DNA from: Calliopsis andreniformis
Lineage: Eukaryota; Arthropoda; Insecta; Hymenoptera; Andrenidae
Reading direction: 5' to 3'
NCBI RefSeq assembly: GCF_051401765.1
Contig: NW_027480423.1
Span: 11,222,001-11,286,000 of the forward strand
DNA: 64,000 nt
Shown: positions 8,950 through 21,480 of the stretch, in pieces
Layout: each line of letters begins with the position of its first letter
Numbering within the stretch: position 1 is the stretch's first letter
The notes under the pieces: generated by a model
What the model was told of the DNA's origin: nothing
Databases searched by the model: none
What the model saw: only the letters and a program-made list of their open reading frames with translations
Position numbers and translations under genes: made by a program

Positions 8950-11900
8950 GTATTTATATTGTATTTTATGCCTCTGGCGTTGACTTCTAAGGCCCTAGCT
9001 ATTCGATCTAGTGGAGCAATGCCCTAGAGTGAAGCCTAGGTTGCCCGGAACGTAGAAATGACCATCACTTTCAAACTGGTTGCAATTAATCCTGTTATAC
9101 GATGGAAAAACTGTTGTATTTTTATTGCATTTTATGCTTCGGGCGTTGACTTCTAAGGCCCTGACTATTCAATCTGTTGGAGCAACGCCCTAGAGTGAAG
9201 CCTAGGTTGCTCGGAACGTAGAAATGACCTTGACTTTCAAACTGGTTGCAATTAATCCTGTTATACGATGGAAAAACTGTTGTATTTTTATTGCATTTTA
9301 TGCTTCTGGCGTTCACTTCTTAGGCCCTAACTATTCGATCTGGTGGAACATCGCCCTAGGGTGAAGCCTAGGTTGCCCGGAACGTAGGAATGACCATCAC
9401 TTTCAAACTGGTTGCAATTAATCCTGTTATACGATGGAGAACTGTTGTATTTTTATTGCATTTTATGCTTCGGGCGTTGACTTCCAAGGCCCTAGCTATT
9501 CCATCTGGTGGAGCAACACTCTAGCGTGAAGCCTAGGTTGCCCGGAACGTAGAAATGACAATTACTTCCACACTGTTTGCAAATATACATTATATACGAT
9601 GGAAAAGCTGTTGTACTTATATTGTAATTTATGCTTCTGGCGTTGACTTCTTAGGCCGTAACTATTTGATCTGGTGGAGCAACGTCCTAGAGTGAAGCCT
9701 AGGTTGACCGGAACGTAGAAATGACCATAGCTTTTACACTGGTAGCAATTATTCGTTTTATACAATGGAAAAACTGTTCTATTTATTTTGTATTTTATGC
9801 TTCGGGCGTTGACTTCTTAGGACCTAACTATTCGATCTGGTGGAACAACGCCCTAGGGTGAAGCCTAGGTTGCCCGGAACGTAGAAATGACAATAAGTTT
9901 CATAATGGCTGCAATCATTCGTTTTATACAATGGAAAAACTGTTGTATTTATATTGTATTTTATGCTTCTGGCGTTGACTTCTTAGGCCCTAACTATTCC
10001 ATCTGGTGGAACAACGCCCTAGAGTGAAGCCTAGGTTGCCCGGAACGTAGAACATACTATTACCTTCACACTGGTTGCAATTATTCCTGTTATGCGATGG
10101 AAAAACTGTTGCACCTTTATTGTATTTTATGCTTCTGGCGCTGACTTCATAGGCCCTAACTATTCGATCTGGTGGAGCAACGTCCTAGAGTGAAGCCTAG
10201 GTTGACCGGAACGTAGAAATGACCATAACTTTTACACTGGGAGCAATTATTCGTTTTATACAATGGAAAAACTGTTCTATTTATTTTGTATTTTATGCTT
10301 CGGGCGTTGACTTCTTAGGACCTAACTATTCGATCTGGTGGAACAACGCCCTAGGGTGAAGCCTAGGTTGCCCGGAACGTAGAAATGACCATAAGTTTCA
10401 TAATGGCTGCAATCATTCGTTTTATACAATGGAAAAACTGTTGTATTTATATTGTATTTTATGCTTCTGGCGTTGACTTCTTAGGCCCTAACTATTCGAT
10501 CTGGTGGAGCAATGCCTCAGAGTTAAGTCTAGGATGCCCGAAACGCCGAAATGATCATTACTTACACGCTTGTTGCAATTATTCCTGTTATACGATGAAA
10601 AGACCGTTGTATTTTTATTGTATTTTATGCCTCAGGCGTAGGCTTCTAAGGCCGTAGCTATTCGATATGGTGGAGCACCGCCCTAGAGTGAAGCCTAGGT
10701 TGCTCGGAATATAGAAATGACCATAACTTTCACACTGGTTGCAATTATTCGTTTTCTACGATGGAAAAACTGTTGTATTTATATTGTATTTTATGCTTCT
10801 GGCGCTCACTTCTTAGGGCCTAACTGTTCGATCTGATGGAACAATGCCCTAGGATGAAGCCTAGGTTGCCCGGAACGTAGAAATGACCATAACTTTTACG
10901 CAGGTAGCAATTATTCGTTTTATACAATGGAAAAACTGTTCTATTTATTTTGTATTTTATGCTTCGGGCGTTGACTTCTAAGGACCTAACTGTTTGATCT
11001 GGTGGAGCAACGCCCTAGAGTGAAGCCTAGGTTGCCCGGAACGTAGAAATGACAATTACTTTCACACTGTTCGCAATTATTCCTTTTATACGATGCAAAA
11101 GCTGTTGTACTTATATCGTATTTTATGCTTCTGGCGTTGACTTCTAAGGACCTAACTATTCGATCTGGTGGAGCAACGCCCTAGAGTGAAGCCTAGGTTG
11201 CTCGGAATGTAGAAATAACCATAACCTTCACACTGGTTGCAATTATTCGTTTTTTACGATGGAAAAGCTGTTGTATTTATATTGTATTTAATGACTCTGG
11301 CGTTGACTTCTAAGGCCCTAGCTATTCGATCTAGTGGAGCAACGCCCTAGAGTGAAGCCTAGGTTGCCCGGAACGTAGAAATGACCATCACTTTCAAACT
11401 GGTTGCAATTAATCCTGTTATACGATGTAAAAGCTGTTGTATTTTTATTGCATTTTATGCTTCGGGCGTTGACTTCTAAGGCCCTGACTATTCAATCTGT
11501 AGTAGCAACGCCCTAGAGTGAAGCCTAGGTTGCTCGGAATGTAGAAATGACCATAGCTTTCACACTGGTTGCAATTATTCGTTTTATACGATGGAAAAAC
11601 TGTTGTATTTATATTGTATTTTATGCTTCTGGCGTTCACTTCTTAGGACCTAACTATTCGCTCAGGTGGAACAACGCCCTAGGGTGAAGCCTAGGTTGTT
11701 CGGAACGTAGAAATGACCATAAGTTTCATAATGGTTGCAATTATTCGTTTTATACGATGGAAAAACTGTTGCATTTCTATTGTATTTTATGCTTCCGGCG
11801 TTGACTTCTTAGGCCCTATCACTTCGATCTGGTGGAGCAACGCCCTACAGAGAAGCCTAGGTTGCCCGGAACGTAGATATGACCATAACCTTCACACAGG

Positions 11901-14561
11901 TTGCAATTATTCGTTTTATACGATGGAAAAACTGTTGTATTTATATTGTATTTTATGCTTCTGGCGTTCACTTCTTGGGCCCTAACTATTCGATCGGGTG
12001 GAACAACGCCCTAGGCTGAAGCCTAGGTTGCCCGGAACGTAGAAATGACCATAACATTTACACTGGTAGCAATTATTCGTTTTATACAATGGAAAAACTG
12101 TTCTTTTTATTTTGTATTTTATGCTTCGGGCGTTGACTTCTAAGGCCCTAACTGTTTGATCTGGTGGAGCAACGCCCTAGAGTGAAGCCTAGGTTGCCCG
12201 GAACGTAGAAATGACCATTACTTTAACACTGTTTGCAATTATTCCTTTTATACGATGGAAAAACTGTTCTATTTATTTTGTATTTTATGCTTCAGGCATT
12301 GACTTCTTTGGCCCTAACAATTCGATCTGGTGGAGCAGCGCCCTAGAGTGAAGCCTAGGTTGCCTGGAACGTACAAATGACAATCACTTTCACACGGATT
12401 GCAATTGTTCCTGTTATAGGATGGATAGACTGTTGTATCTTTATTGCATTTTATGCTTCTGGCGTTCACTTCTTAGGTCCTAACTATTCGACCTGGTGGA
12501 ACAACGACCTAGAGTGAAGCCTAGGTTGCTCGGAACGTAGAAATGACCATTACCTTCACACTGTTTGCAATTATTCATTTTATACGATGGCGAAGCTGTT
12601 GTATTTATATTGTATTTTATGCTTCCGGCGTTAACTTCTAAGGCCGTAGCTATCAGATGTGGAGCAGCAACGCCCTAGAGTGACGCGTAGGTTGCCAGGC
12701 ACGTAGAAATGACCATTACTTTCACAATGTTCGCAATCATTCATTTTATACGATGGAAAAACTGTTGTACTTATATGGTATTTTATTCTTCTGGCGTTGA
12801 CTTCTTAGGCCCTAACTATTTGATCTGGTGGAGCACCGCCCTAGAGTGAAGCCTAGGTTGCCCGGAACGTAGACCATACCATTACCTTCACACTGGTGGA
12901 AATTATTCCTGTTATGCGATGGAAAAACTCTTGCATCTTTATTGTATTTTATGCTTCGGGCGTTGACTCCTAAGGCCCTAACTATTCGATCTGGTGGAGC
13001 ACGCCCTAGAGTGAAGCCTAGATTGCCCGGAACGTAGAAATGACCATAACTTTCACACTGGTTGCTATTATTCGTTTTAAACAATGGAAATCTGTTCTAT
13101 TTATATTGCGTTTTATGCTTCTGGCATTGAATTCTAAGTCCCTAGCTATTCGATCTGGTGGAGCACCGCCCTAGAGTGAAGCCTAGGTTGCCCGGAACGT
13201 AGAACATACCATTACCTTCACACTGGTTGCAATTATTCCTGTTGTATGATGGAAAAACTGTTGCACCTTTATTGTATTTTATGCTTCTGGCGCTGACTTC
13301 ATAGGCCCTAAATATTCGATCTGGTGGAGCAACGTCCTAGAGTGAAGCCTAGGTTGACCGGAACGTAGAAATGACCATAACTTTCACACTGGTTACCATT
13401 ATTCGTTTTATACGATGGAAAAGCTGTTGAATTTATATCGTATTTTATGCTTCTGGCGCGGACTTCATAGGCCCTAAATATTCGATCTGGTGGAGCAACG
13501 TCCTAGAGTGAAGCCTAGGTTGACCGGAACGTAGAAATGACCATAACTTTCACACTGGTTACCATTATTCGTTTTATACGATGGAAAAGCTGTTGAATTT
13601 ATATCGTATTTTATGCTTCTGGCGCTGACTTCTTAGGCCCTAACTATTCCATCTGGTGGAACAACGCCCTAGGGTGTATCCTAGGTTGCCCGGAAAGTAG
13701 AAATGACCATAACTTACATACTGGTTGCAATTATTCGTTTTATATAATGGAAAAACTGTTGTATTTATATTGTATTTTATGCTTCTGGCGTTCACTTCTT
13801 AGGGCCTAACTATTCGATCTGAAGGAACAATGCCCTAGGGTGAAGCCTAGGTTGCCCGGAACGTAGAAATGACCATAACTTTTACACTGGCAGCAATTAT
13901 TCGTTTTATACAATGGAAAAACTGTTCTATTTATATTGTATTTTATGCTTCGGGCGTTGACTTCTTTGGCCCTAACAATTCGATCTGGTGGAGCAACGCC
14001 CTAGAGTGAAGCCTAGGTTCCCTGGGACGTACTACTGACCATCACTTTCACACGGGTTGCAATTATTCCGGTTATAGGATGGAAAGACTGTTGTATTTTT
14101 ATTGCATTTTATGCTTCTGGCGTTCACTTCTTAGGCCCTGACTATTCGATCTGGTGGAGCAACGCCCTAGGGTGAAGCCTAGGTTGCCCGGAACGTAGAA
14201 ATGACCATAACTTTTACACTGGTAGCAATTATTCGTTTTATCCAATGGAAAAACTGTTCTATTTATTTTGTATTTTATGCTTCGGGCGTTGACTTCTAAG
14301 GCCCTAACTGTTTGATCTGGTGGAGCAACGCCCTAGAGTGAAGCATAGGTTGCTCGGAATGTAGAAATAACCATAACCTTCACACTGGTTGCAATTATTC
14401 GTTTTTTACGATGGAAAAGCTGTTGTATTTATATTGTATTTTATGACTCTGGCGTTTACTTCTAAGGCCCTAGCTATTCGATCTAGTGGAGCAACGCCCT
14501 AGAGTGAAGCCTAGGTTGCCCGGAACGTAGAAATGACAATAAGTTTCATAATGGTTGCAAT
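8091..14561 (+). repeat. Large unit, copy 2 (6,471 bp, ~39 monomers)
   Basis: Followed immediately by copy 3. Up to about 10,700 the match to copy 3 has offset 6,471; from about 11,000 it has offset 6,305, because copy 3 lacks one monomer. The stretches I compared differ at only a few bases, for example CATAGCTTTTAC against CATAACTTTTAC at 9,726/16,197 and TGCCTCAGG against TGCTTCAGG at about 10,630/17,101. The start is defined by AATTTTTCG (8,091 and 14,562) and the end by the shared string before it. Such length and identity point to a recent duplication of the whole block, with higher-order-repeat character. Confidence 0.9.
13311..13642 (+). repeat. Two adjacent near-identical monomers (2 x 166 bp), copy 2
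   Basis: AATATTCGATCTGGTGGAGC starts at 13,311 and again at 13,477. The monomers share CGTCCTAGAG, TTGACCGG, GGTTACCATTATTC and CTGTTGAATTT and differ at hardly any base. The same pair is present in copy 3 at 19,616-19,947, so this duplication is older than the duplication of the large unit. Confidence 0.85.
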
Positions 14562-17500
14562 TTTTCGTTTTATACGATGGAAAAACTGTTGCATTTATAT
14601 TGTATTTTATGCTTCTGGCGTTCACTTCTTAGGCCCTAACTATTCGACCTGGTGGAACAACGGCCTAGGGTGAAGCCTAGGTTGCCCGGAACGTAGAAGT
14701 GACCATAACTTTTACACTGGTAGCAATTATTCGTTTTATACAATGGAAAGACTGTTGTATTTATATTGCATTTTATGCTTCTGGCGTTGACATCTTAGGC
14801 CCTAACTATTCGATCTGGTGGAGCAATGCCTCAGAGTTAAGTCTAGGATGCCCGAAACGCCGAAATGATCATTACTTTCACGCTTGTTGCAATTATTCCT
14901 GTTATACGATGAAGAGACCGTTGTATTTTCATTGTATTTTATGCTTCAGGCGTAGGCTTCTAACGCCGTAGATATTGGATATGGCGGAGCACCGCCCTAG
15001 AGTGAAGCCTAGGTTGCCCGGAACGTAGAAATGACCGTAACTTTTACACTGGTAGCAATTATTCGTTTTATACAAAGGAAAAACTGTTCTATTTATTTTG
15101 TATTTTATGTTTCGTGCGTTGACTTCTAAGGCCCTAACTGTTTGATCTGGTGGAGCAACGCCCTAGAGTGAAGCCTAGGTTGCCCGGAACGTAGAAATGA
15201 CCATAACTTTCACACTGGTTGCTATTATTCGTTTTATACGATGGAAAAACTGTTATATTTATATTGTATTTTATGCTTCTGGAGTTGACTTCTAAGGACC
15301 TAACTATTCGATCTGGTGGAGCAACGCCCTAGAGTGAAGCCTAGGTTGCTCGGAATGTAGAAATAACCATAACTTTCACACTGGTTGCAATTATTCGTTT
15401 TTTACGATGGAAAAGCTGTTGTATTTATATTGTATTTTATGCCTCTGGCGTTGACTTCTAAGGCCCTAGCTATTCGATCTAGTGGAGCAATGCCCTAGAG
15501 TGAAGCCTAGGTTGCCCGGAACGTAGAAATGACCATCACTTTCAAACTGGTTGCAATTAATCCTGTTATACGATGGAAAAACTGTTGTATTTTTATTGCA
15601 TTTTATGCTTCGGGCGTTGACTTCTAAGGCCCTGACTATTCAATCTGTTGGAGCAACGCCCTAGAGTGAAGCCTAGGTTGCTCGGAACGTAGAAATGACC
15701 TTGACTTTCAAACTGGTTGCAATTAATCCTGTTATACGATGGAAAAACTGTTGTATTTTTATTGCATTTTATGCTTCTGGCGTTCACTTCTTAGGCCCTA
15801 ACTATTCGATCTGGTGGAACATCGCCCTAGGGTGAAGCCTAGGTTGCCCGGAACGTAGGAATGACCATCACTTTCAAACTGGTTGCAATTAATCCTGTTA
15901 TACGATGGAGAACTGTTGTATTTTTATTGCATTTTATGCTTCGGGCGTTGACTTCCAAGGCCCTAGCTATTCCATCTGGTGGAGCAACACTCTAGCGTGA
16001 AGCCTAGGTTGCCCGGAACGTAGAAATGACAATTACTTCCACACTGTTTGCAAATATACATTATATACGATGGAAAAGCTGTTGTACTTATATTGTAATT
16101 TATGCTTCTGGCGTTGACTTCTTAGGCCGTAACTATTTGATCTGGTGGAGCAACGTCCTAGAGTGAAGCCTAGGTTGACCGGAACGTAGAAATGACCATA
16201 ACTTTTACACTGGTAGCAATTATTCGTTTTATACAATGGAAAAACTGTTCTATTTATTTTGTATTTTATGCTTCGGGCGTTGACTTCTTAGGACCTAACT
16301 ATTCGATCTGGTGGAACAACGCCCTAGGGTGAAGCCTAGGTTGCCCGGAACGTAGAAATGACAATAAGTTTCATAATGGCTGCAATCATTCGTTTTATAC
16401 AATGGAAAAACTGTTGTATTTATATTGTATTTTATGCTTCTGGCGTTGACTTCTTAGGCCCTAACTATTCCATCTGGTGGAACAACGCCCTAGAGTGAAG
16501 CCTAGGTTGCCCGGAACGTAGAACATACTATTACCTTCACACTGGTTGCAATTATTCCTGTTATGCGATGGAAAAACTGTTGCACCTTTATTGTATTTTA
16601 TGCTTCTGGCGCTGACTTCATAGGCCCTAACTATTCGATCTGGTGGAGCAACGTCCTAGAGTGAAGCCTAGGTTGACCGGAACGTAGAAATGACCATAAC
16701 TTTTACACTGGGAGCAATTATTCGTTTTATACAATGGAAAAACTGTTCTATTTATTTTGTATTTTATGCTTCGGGCGTTGACTTCTTAGGACCTAACTAT
16801 TCGATCTGGTGGAACAACGCCCTAGGGTGAAGCCTAGGTTGCCCGGAACGTAGAAATGACCATAAGTTTCATAATGGCTGCAATCATTCGTTTTATACAA
16901 TGGAAAAACTGTTGTATTTATATTGTATTTTATGCTTCTGGCGTTGACTTCTTAGGCCCTAACTATTCGATCTGGTGGAGCAATGCCTCAGAGTTAAGTC
17001 TAGGATGCCCGAAACGCCGAAATGATCATTACTTACACGCTTGTTGCAATTATTCCTGTTATACGATGAAAAGACCGTTGTATTTTTATTGTATTTTATG
17101 CTTCAGGCGTAGGCTTCTAAGGCCGTAGCTATTCGATATGGTGGAGCACCGCCCTAGAGTGAAGCCTAGGTTGCTCGGAATATAGAAATGACCATAACTT
17201 TCACACTGGTTGCAATTATTCGTTTTCTACGATGGAAAAACTGTTGTATTTATATTGTATTTTATGCTTCTGGCGCTCACTTCTTAGGCCCTAACTATTC
17301 CATCTGGTGGAACAACGCCCTAGAGTGAAGCCTAGGTTGCCCGGAACGTAGAAATGACAATTACTTTCACACTGTTCGCAATTATTCCTTTTATACGATG
17401 CAAAAGCTGTTGTACTTATATCGTATTTTATGCTTCTGGCGTTGACTTCTAAGGACCTAACTATTCGATCTGGTGGAGCAACGCCCTAGAGTGAAGCCTA

Positions 17501-20500
17501 GGTTGCTCGGAATGTAGAAATAACCATAACCTTCACACTGGTTGCAATTATTCGTTTTTTACGATGGAAAAGCTGTTGTATTTATATTGTATTTAATGAC
17601 TCTGGCGTTGACTTCTAAGGCCCTAGCTATTCGATCTAGTGGAGCAACGCCCTAGAGTGAAGCCTAGGTTGCCCGGAACGTAGAAATGACCATCACTTTC
17701 AAACTGGTTGCAATTAATCCTGTTATACGATGTAAAAGCTGTTGTATTTTTATTGCATTTTATGCTTCGGGCGTTGACTTCTAAGGCCCTGACTATTCAA
17801 TCTGTAGTAGCAACGCCCTAGAGTGAAGCCTAGGTTGCTCGGAATGTAGAAATGACCATAGCTTTCACACTGGTTGCAATTATTCGTTTTATACGATGGA
17901 AAAACTGTTGTATTTATATTGTATTTTATGCTTCTGGCGTTCACTTCTTAGGACCTAACTATTCGCTCAGGTGGAACAACGCCCTAGGGTGAAGCCTAGG
18001 TTGTTCGGAACGTAGAAATGACCATAAGTTTCATAATGGTTGCAATTATTCGTTTTATACGATGGAAAAACTGTTGCATTTCTATTGTATTTTATGCTTC
18101 CGGCGTTGACTTCTTAGGCCCTATCACTTCGATCTGGTGGAGCAACGCCCTACAGAGAAGCCTAGGTTGCCCGGAACGTAGATATGACCATAACCTTCAC
18201 ACAGGTTGCAATTATTCGTTTTATACGATGGAAAAACTGTTGTATTTATATTGTATTTTATGCTTCTGGCGTTCACTTCTTGGGCCCTAACTATTCGATC
18301 GGGTGGAACAACGCCCTAGGCTGAAGCCTAGGTTGCCCGGAACGTAGAAATGACCATAACATTTACACTGGTAGCAATTATTCGTTTTATACAATGGAAA
18401 AACTGTTCTTTTTATTTTGTATTTTATGCTTCGGGCGTTGACTTCTAAGGCCCTAACTGTTTGATCTGGTGGAGCAACGCCCTAGAGTGAAGCCTAGGTT
18501 GCCCGGAACGTAGAAATGACCATTACTTTAACACTGTTTGCAATTATTCCTTTTATACGATGGAAAAACTGTTCTATTTATTTTGTATTTTATGCTTCAG
18601 GCATTGACTTCTTTGGCCCTAACAATTCGATCTGGTGGAGCAGCGCCCTAGAGTGAAGCCTAGGTTGCCTGGAACGTACAAATGACAATCACTTTCACAC
18701 GGATTGCAATTGTTCCTGTTATAGGATGGATAGACTGTTGTATCTTTATTGCATTTTATGCTTCTGGCGTTCACTTCTTAGGTCCTAACTATTCGACCTG
18801 GTGGAACAACGACCTAGAGTGAAGCCTAGGTTGCTCGGAACGTAGAAATGACCATTACCTTCACACTGTTTGCAATTATTCATTTTATACGATGGCGAAG
18901 CTGTTGTATTTATATTGTATTTTATGCTTCCGGCGTTAACTTCTAAGGCCGTAGCTATCAGATGTGGAGCAGCAACGCCCTAGAGTGACGCGTAGGTTGC
19001 CAGGCACGTAGAAATGACCATTACTTTCACAATGTTCGCAATCATTCATTTTATACGATGGAAAAACTGTTGTACTTATATGGTATTTTATTCTTCTGGC
19101 GTTGACTTCTTAGGCCCTAACTATTTGATCTGGTGGAGCACCGCCCTAGAGTGAAGCCTAGGTTGCCCGGAACGTAGACCATACCATTACCTTCACACTG
19201 GTGGAAATTATTCCTGTTATGCGATGGAAAAACTCTTGCATCTTTATTGTATTTTATGCTTCGGGCGTTGACTCCTAAGGCCCTAACTATTCGATCTGGT
19301 GGAGCACGCCCTAGAGTGAAGCCTAGATTGCCCGGAACGTAGAAATGACCATAACTTTCACACTGGTTGCTATTATTCGTTTTAAACAATGGAAATCTGT
19401 TCTATTTATATTGCGTTTTATGCTTCTGGCATTGAATTCTAAGTCCCTAGCTATTCGATCTGGTGGAGCACCGCCCTAGAGTGAAGCCTAGGTTGCCCGG
19501 AACGTAGAACATACCATTACCTTCACACTGGTTGCAATTATTCCTGTTGTATGATGGAAAAACTGTTGCACCTTTATTGTATTTTATGCTTCTGGCGCTG
19601 ACTTCATAGGCCCTAAATATTCGATCTGGTGGAGCAACGTCCTAGAGTGAAGCCTAGGTTGACCGGAACGTAGAAATGACCATAACTTTCACACTGGTTA
19701 CCATTATTCGTTTTATACGATGGAAAAGCTGTTGAATTTATATCGTATTTTATGCTTCTGGCGCGGACTTCATAGGCCCTAAATATTCGATCTGGTGGAG
19801 CAACGTCCTAGAGTGAAGCCTAGGTTGACCGGAACGTAGAAATGACCATAACTTTCACACTGGTTACCATTATTCGTTTTATACGATGGAAAAGCTGTTG
19901 AATTTATATCGTATTTTATGCTTCTGGCGCTGACTTCTTAGGCCCTAACTATTCCATCTGGTGGAACAACGCCCTAGGGTGTATCCTAGGTTGCCCGGAA
20001 AGTAGAAATGACCATAACTTACATACTGGTTGCAATTATTCGTTTTATATAATGGAAAAACTGTTGTATTTATATTGTATTTTATGCTTCTGGCGTTCAC
20101 TTCTTAGGGCCTAACTATTCGATCTGAAGGAACAATGCCCTAGGGTGAAGCCTAGGTTGCCCGGAACGTAGAAATGACCATAACTTTTACACTGGCAGCA
20201 ATTATTCGTTTTATACAATGGAAAAACTGTTCTATTTATATTGTATTTTATGCTTCGGGCGTTGACTTCTTTGGCCCTAACAATTCGATCTGGTGGAGCA
20301 ACGCCCTAGAGTGAAGCCTAGGTTCCCTGGGACGTACTACTGACCATCACTTTCACACGGGTTGCAATTATTCCGGTTATAGGATGGAAAGACTGTTGTA
20401 TTTTTATTGCATTTTATGCTTCTGGCGTTCACTTCTTAGGCCCTGACTATTCGATCTGGTGGAGCAACGCCCTAGGGTGAAGCCTAGGTTGCCCGGAACG

Positions 20501-20866
20501 TAGAAATGACCATAACTTTTACACTGGTAGCAATTATTCGTTTTATCCAATGGAAAAACTGTTCTATTTATTTTGTATTTTATGCTTCGGGCGTTGACTT
20601 CTAAGGCCCTAACTGTTTGATCTGGTGGAGCAACGCCCTAGAGTGAAGCATAGGTTGCTCGGAATGTAGAAATAACCATAACCTTCACACTGGTTGCAAT
20701 TATTCGTTTTTTACGATGGAAAAGCTGTTGTATTTATATTGTATTTTATGACTCTGGCGTTTACTTCTAAGGCCCTAGCTATTCGATCTAGTGGAGCAAC
20801 GCCCTAGAGTGAAGCCTAGGTTGCCCGGAACGTAGAAATGACAATAAGTTTCATAATGGTTGCAAT
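14562..20866 (+). repeat. Large unit, copy 3 (6,305 bp, ~38 monomers)
   Basis: Direct tandem partner of copy 2. It ends at 20,866, the position equivalent to 14,561; after it the sequence reads TCATTCGTTTTC rather than TTTTTCG, so the tandem does not continue with a third full unit. It lacks one monomer after 17,270, where GGCGCTCACTTCTTAGG joins directly to CCCTAACTATTCCATCTGG. Confidence 0.9.
19616..19947 (+). repeat. Two adjacent near-identical monomers, copy 3
   Basis: Counterpart of 13,311-13,642 at offset 6,305. Its presence in both large copies orders the events: monomer duplication first, block duplication second. Confidence 0.85.
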
Positions 20867-21480
20867 CATTCGTTTTCTACAATGGAAAAACTGTTGTATT
20901 TATATTGTATTTTATGCTTCTGGCGTTGACTTCTTAGGCCCTAACTATTCGATCTGGTGGAGCAATGCCTCAGAGTTAAGTCTAGGATGCCAGAAACGCC
21001 GAAATGATCATTACTTACACGCTTGTTGCAATTATTCCTGTTATACGATGAAAAGACCGTTGTATTTTTATTGTATTTTATGCTTCAGGCGTAGGCTTCT
21101 AAGGCCGTAGCTATTCGATATGGTGGAGCACCGCCCTAGAGTGAAGCCTAGGTTGCTCGGAATATAGAAATGACCATCACTTTCAAACAGGTTGCAATTA
21201 ATCCTGTTATACGATGGAAAAGCTGCTGTATTTTTATTGCATTTTATGCTTCGGGCGTTGACTTCTAAGGCCCTGACTATTCAATCTGTTGTAGCAACGC
21301 CCTAGAGTGAAGCCTAGGTTGCTCGGAATGTAGAAATAACCATAGCTTTCACACTGGTTGCAATTATTCGTTTTATACGATGGAAAAACTGTTGTATTTA
21401 TATTGTATTTTATGCTTCTGGCGTTCACTTCTTAGGCCCTAACTATTGGATCTGGTGGAACAACGCCCTAGGGTGAAGCC
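20838..21480 (+). repeat. Partial copy 4 of the large unit
   Basis: 20,838 to about 21,165 follows 16,856-17,190 (offset 3,982, 24 monomers), including the CTCAGAGTTAAGTCTAGG class. It then jumps to match 17,690-17,944 (offset 3,484, 21 monomers), so three monomers present in copy 3 are absent. After about 21,480 similarity to the large unit becomes ordinary family-level similarity. This marks the right edge of the homogenised zone. Confidence 0.8.

Noticed and set aside
8091..20866. The two 6.3-6.5 kb copies as an assembly artefact
   Set aside because: Not fully excluded, but they differ by a whole monomer and by scattered single bases, which a simple assembly duplication would not produce. 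Left as a caution.
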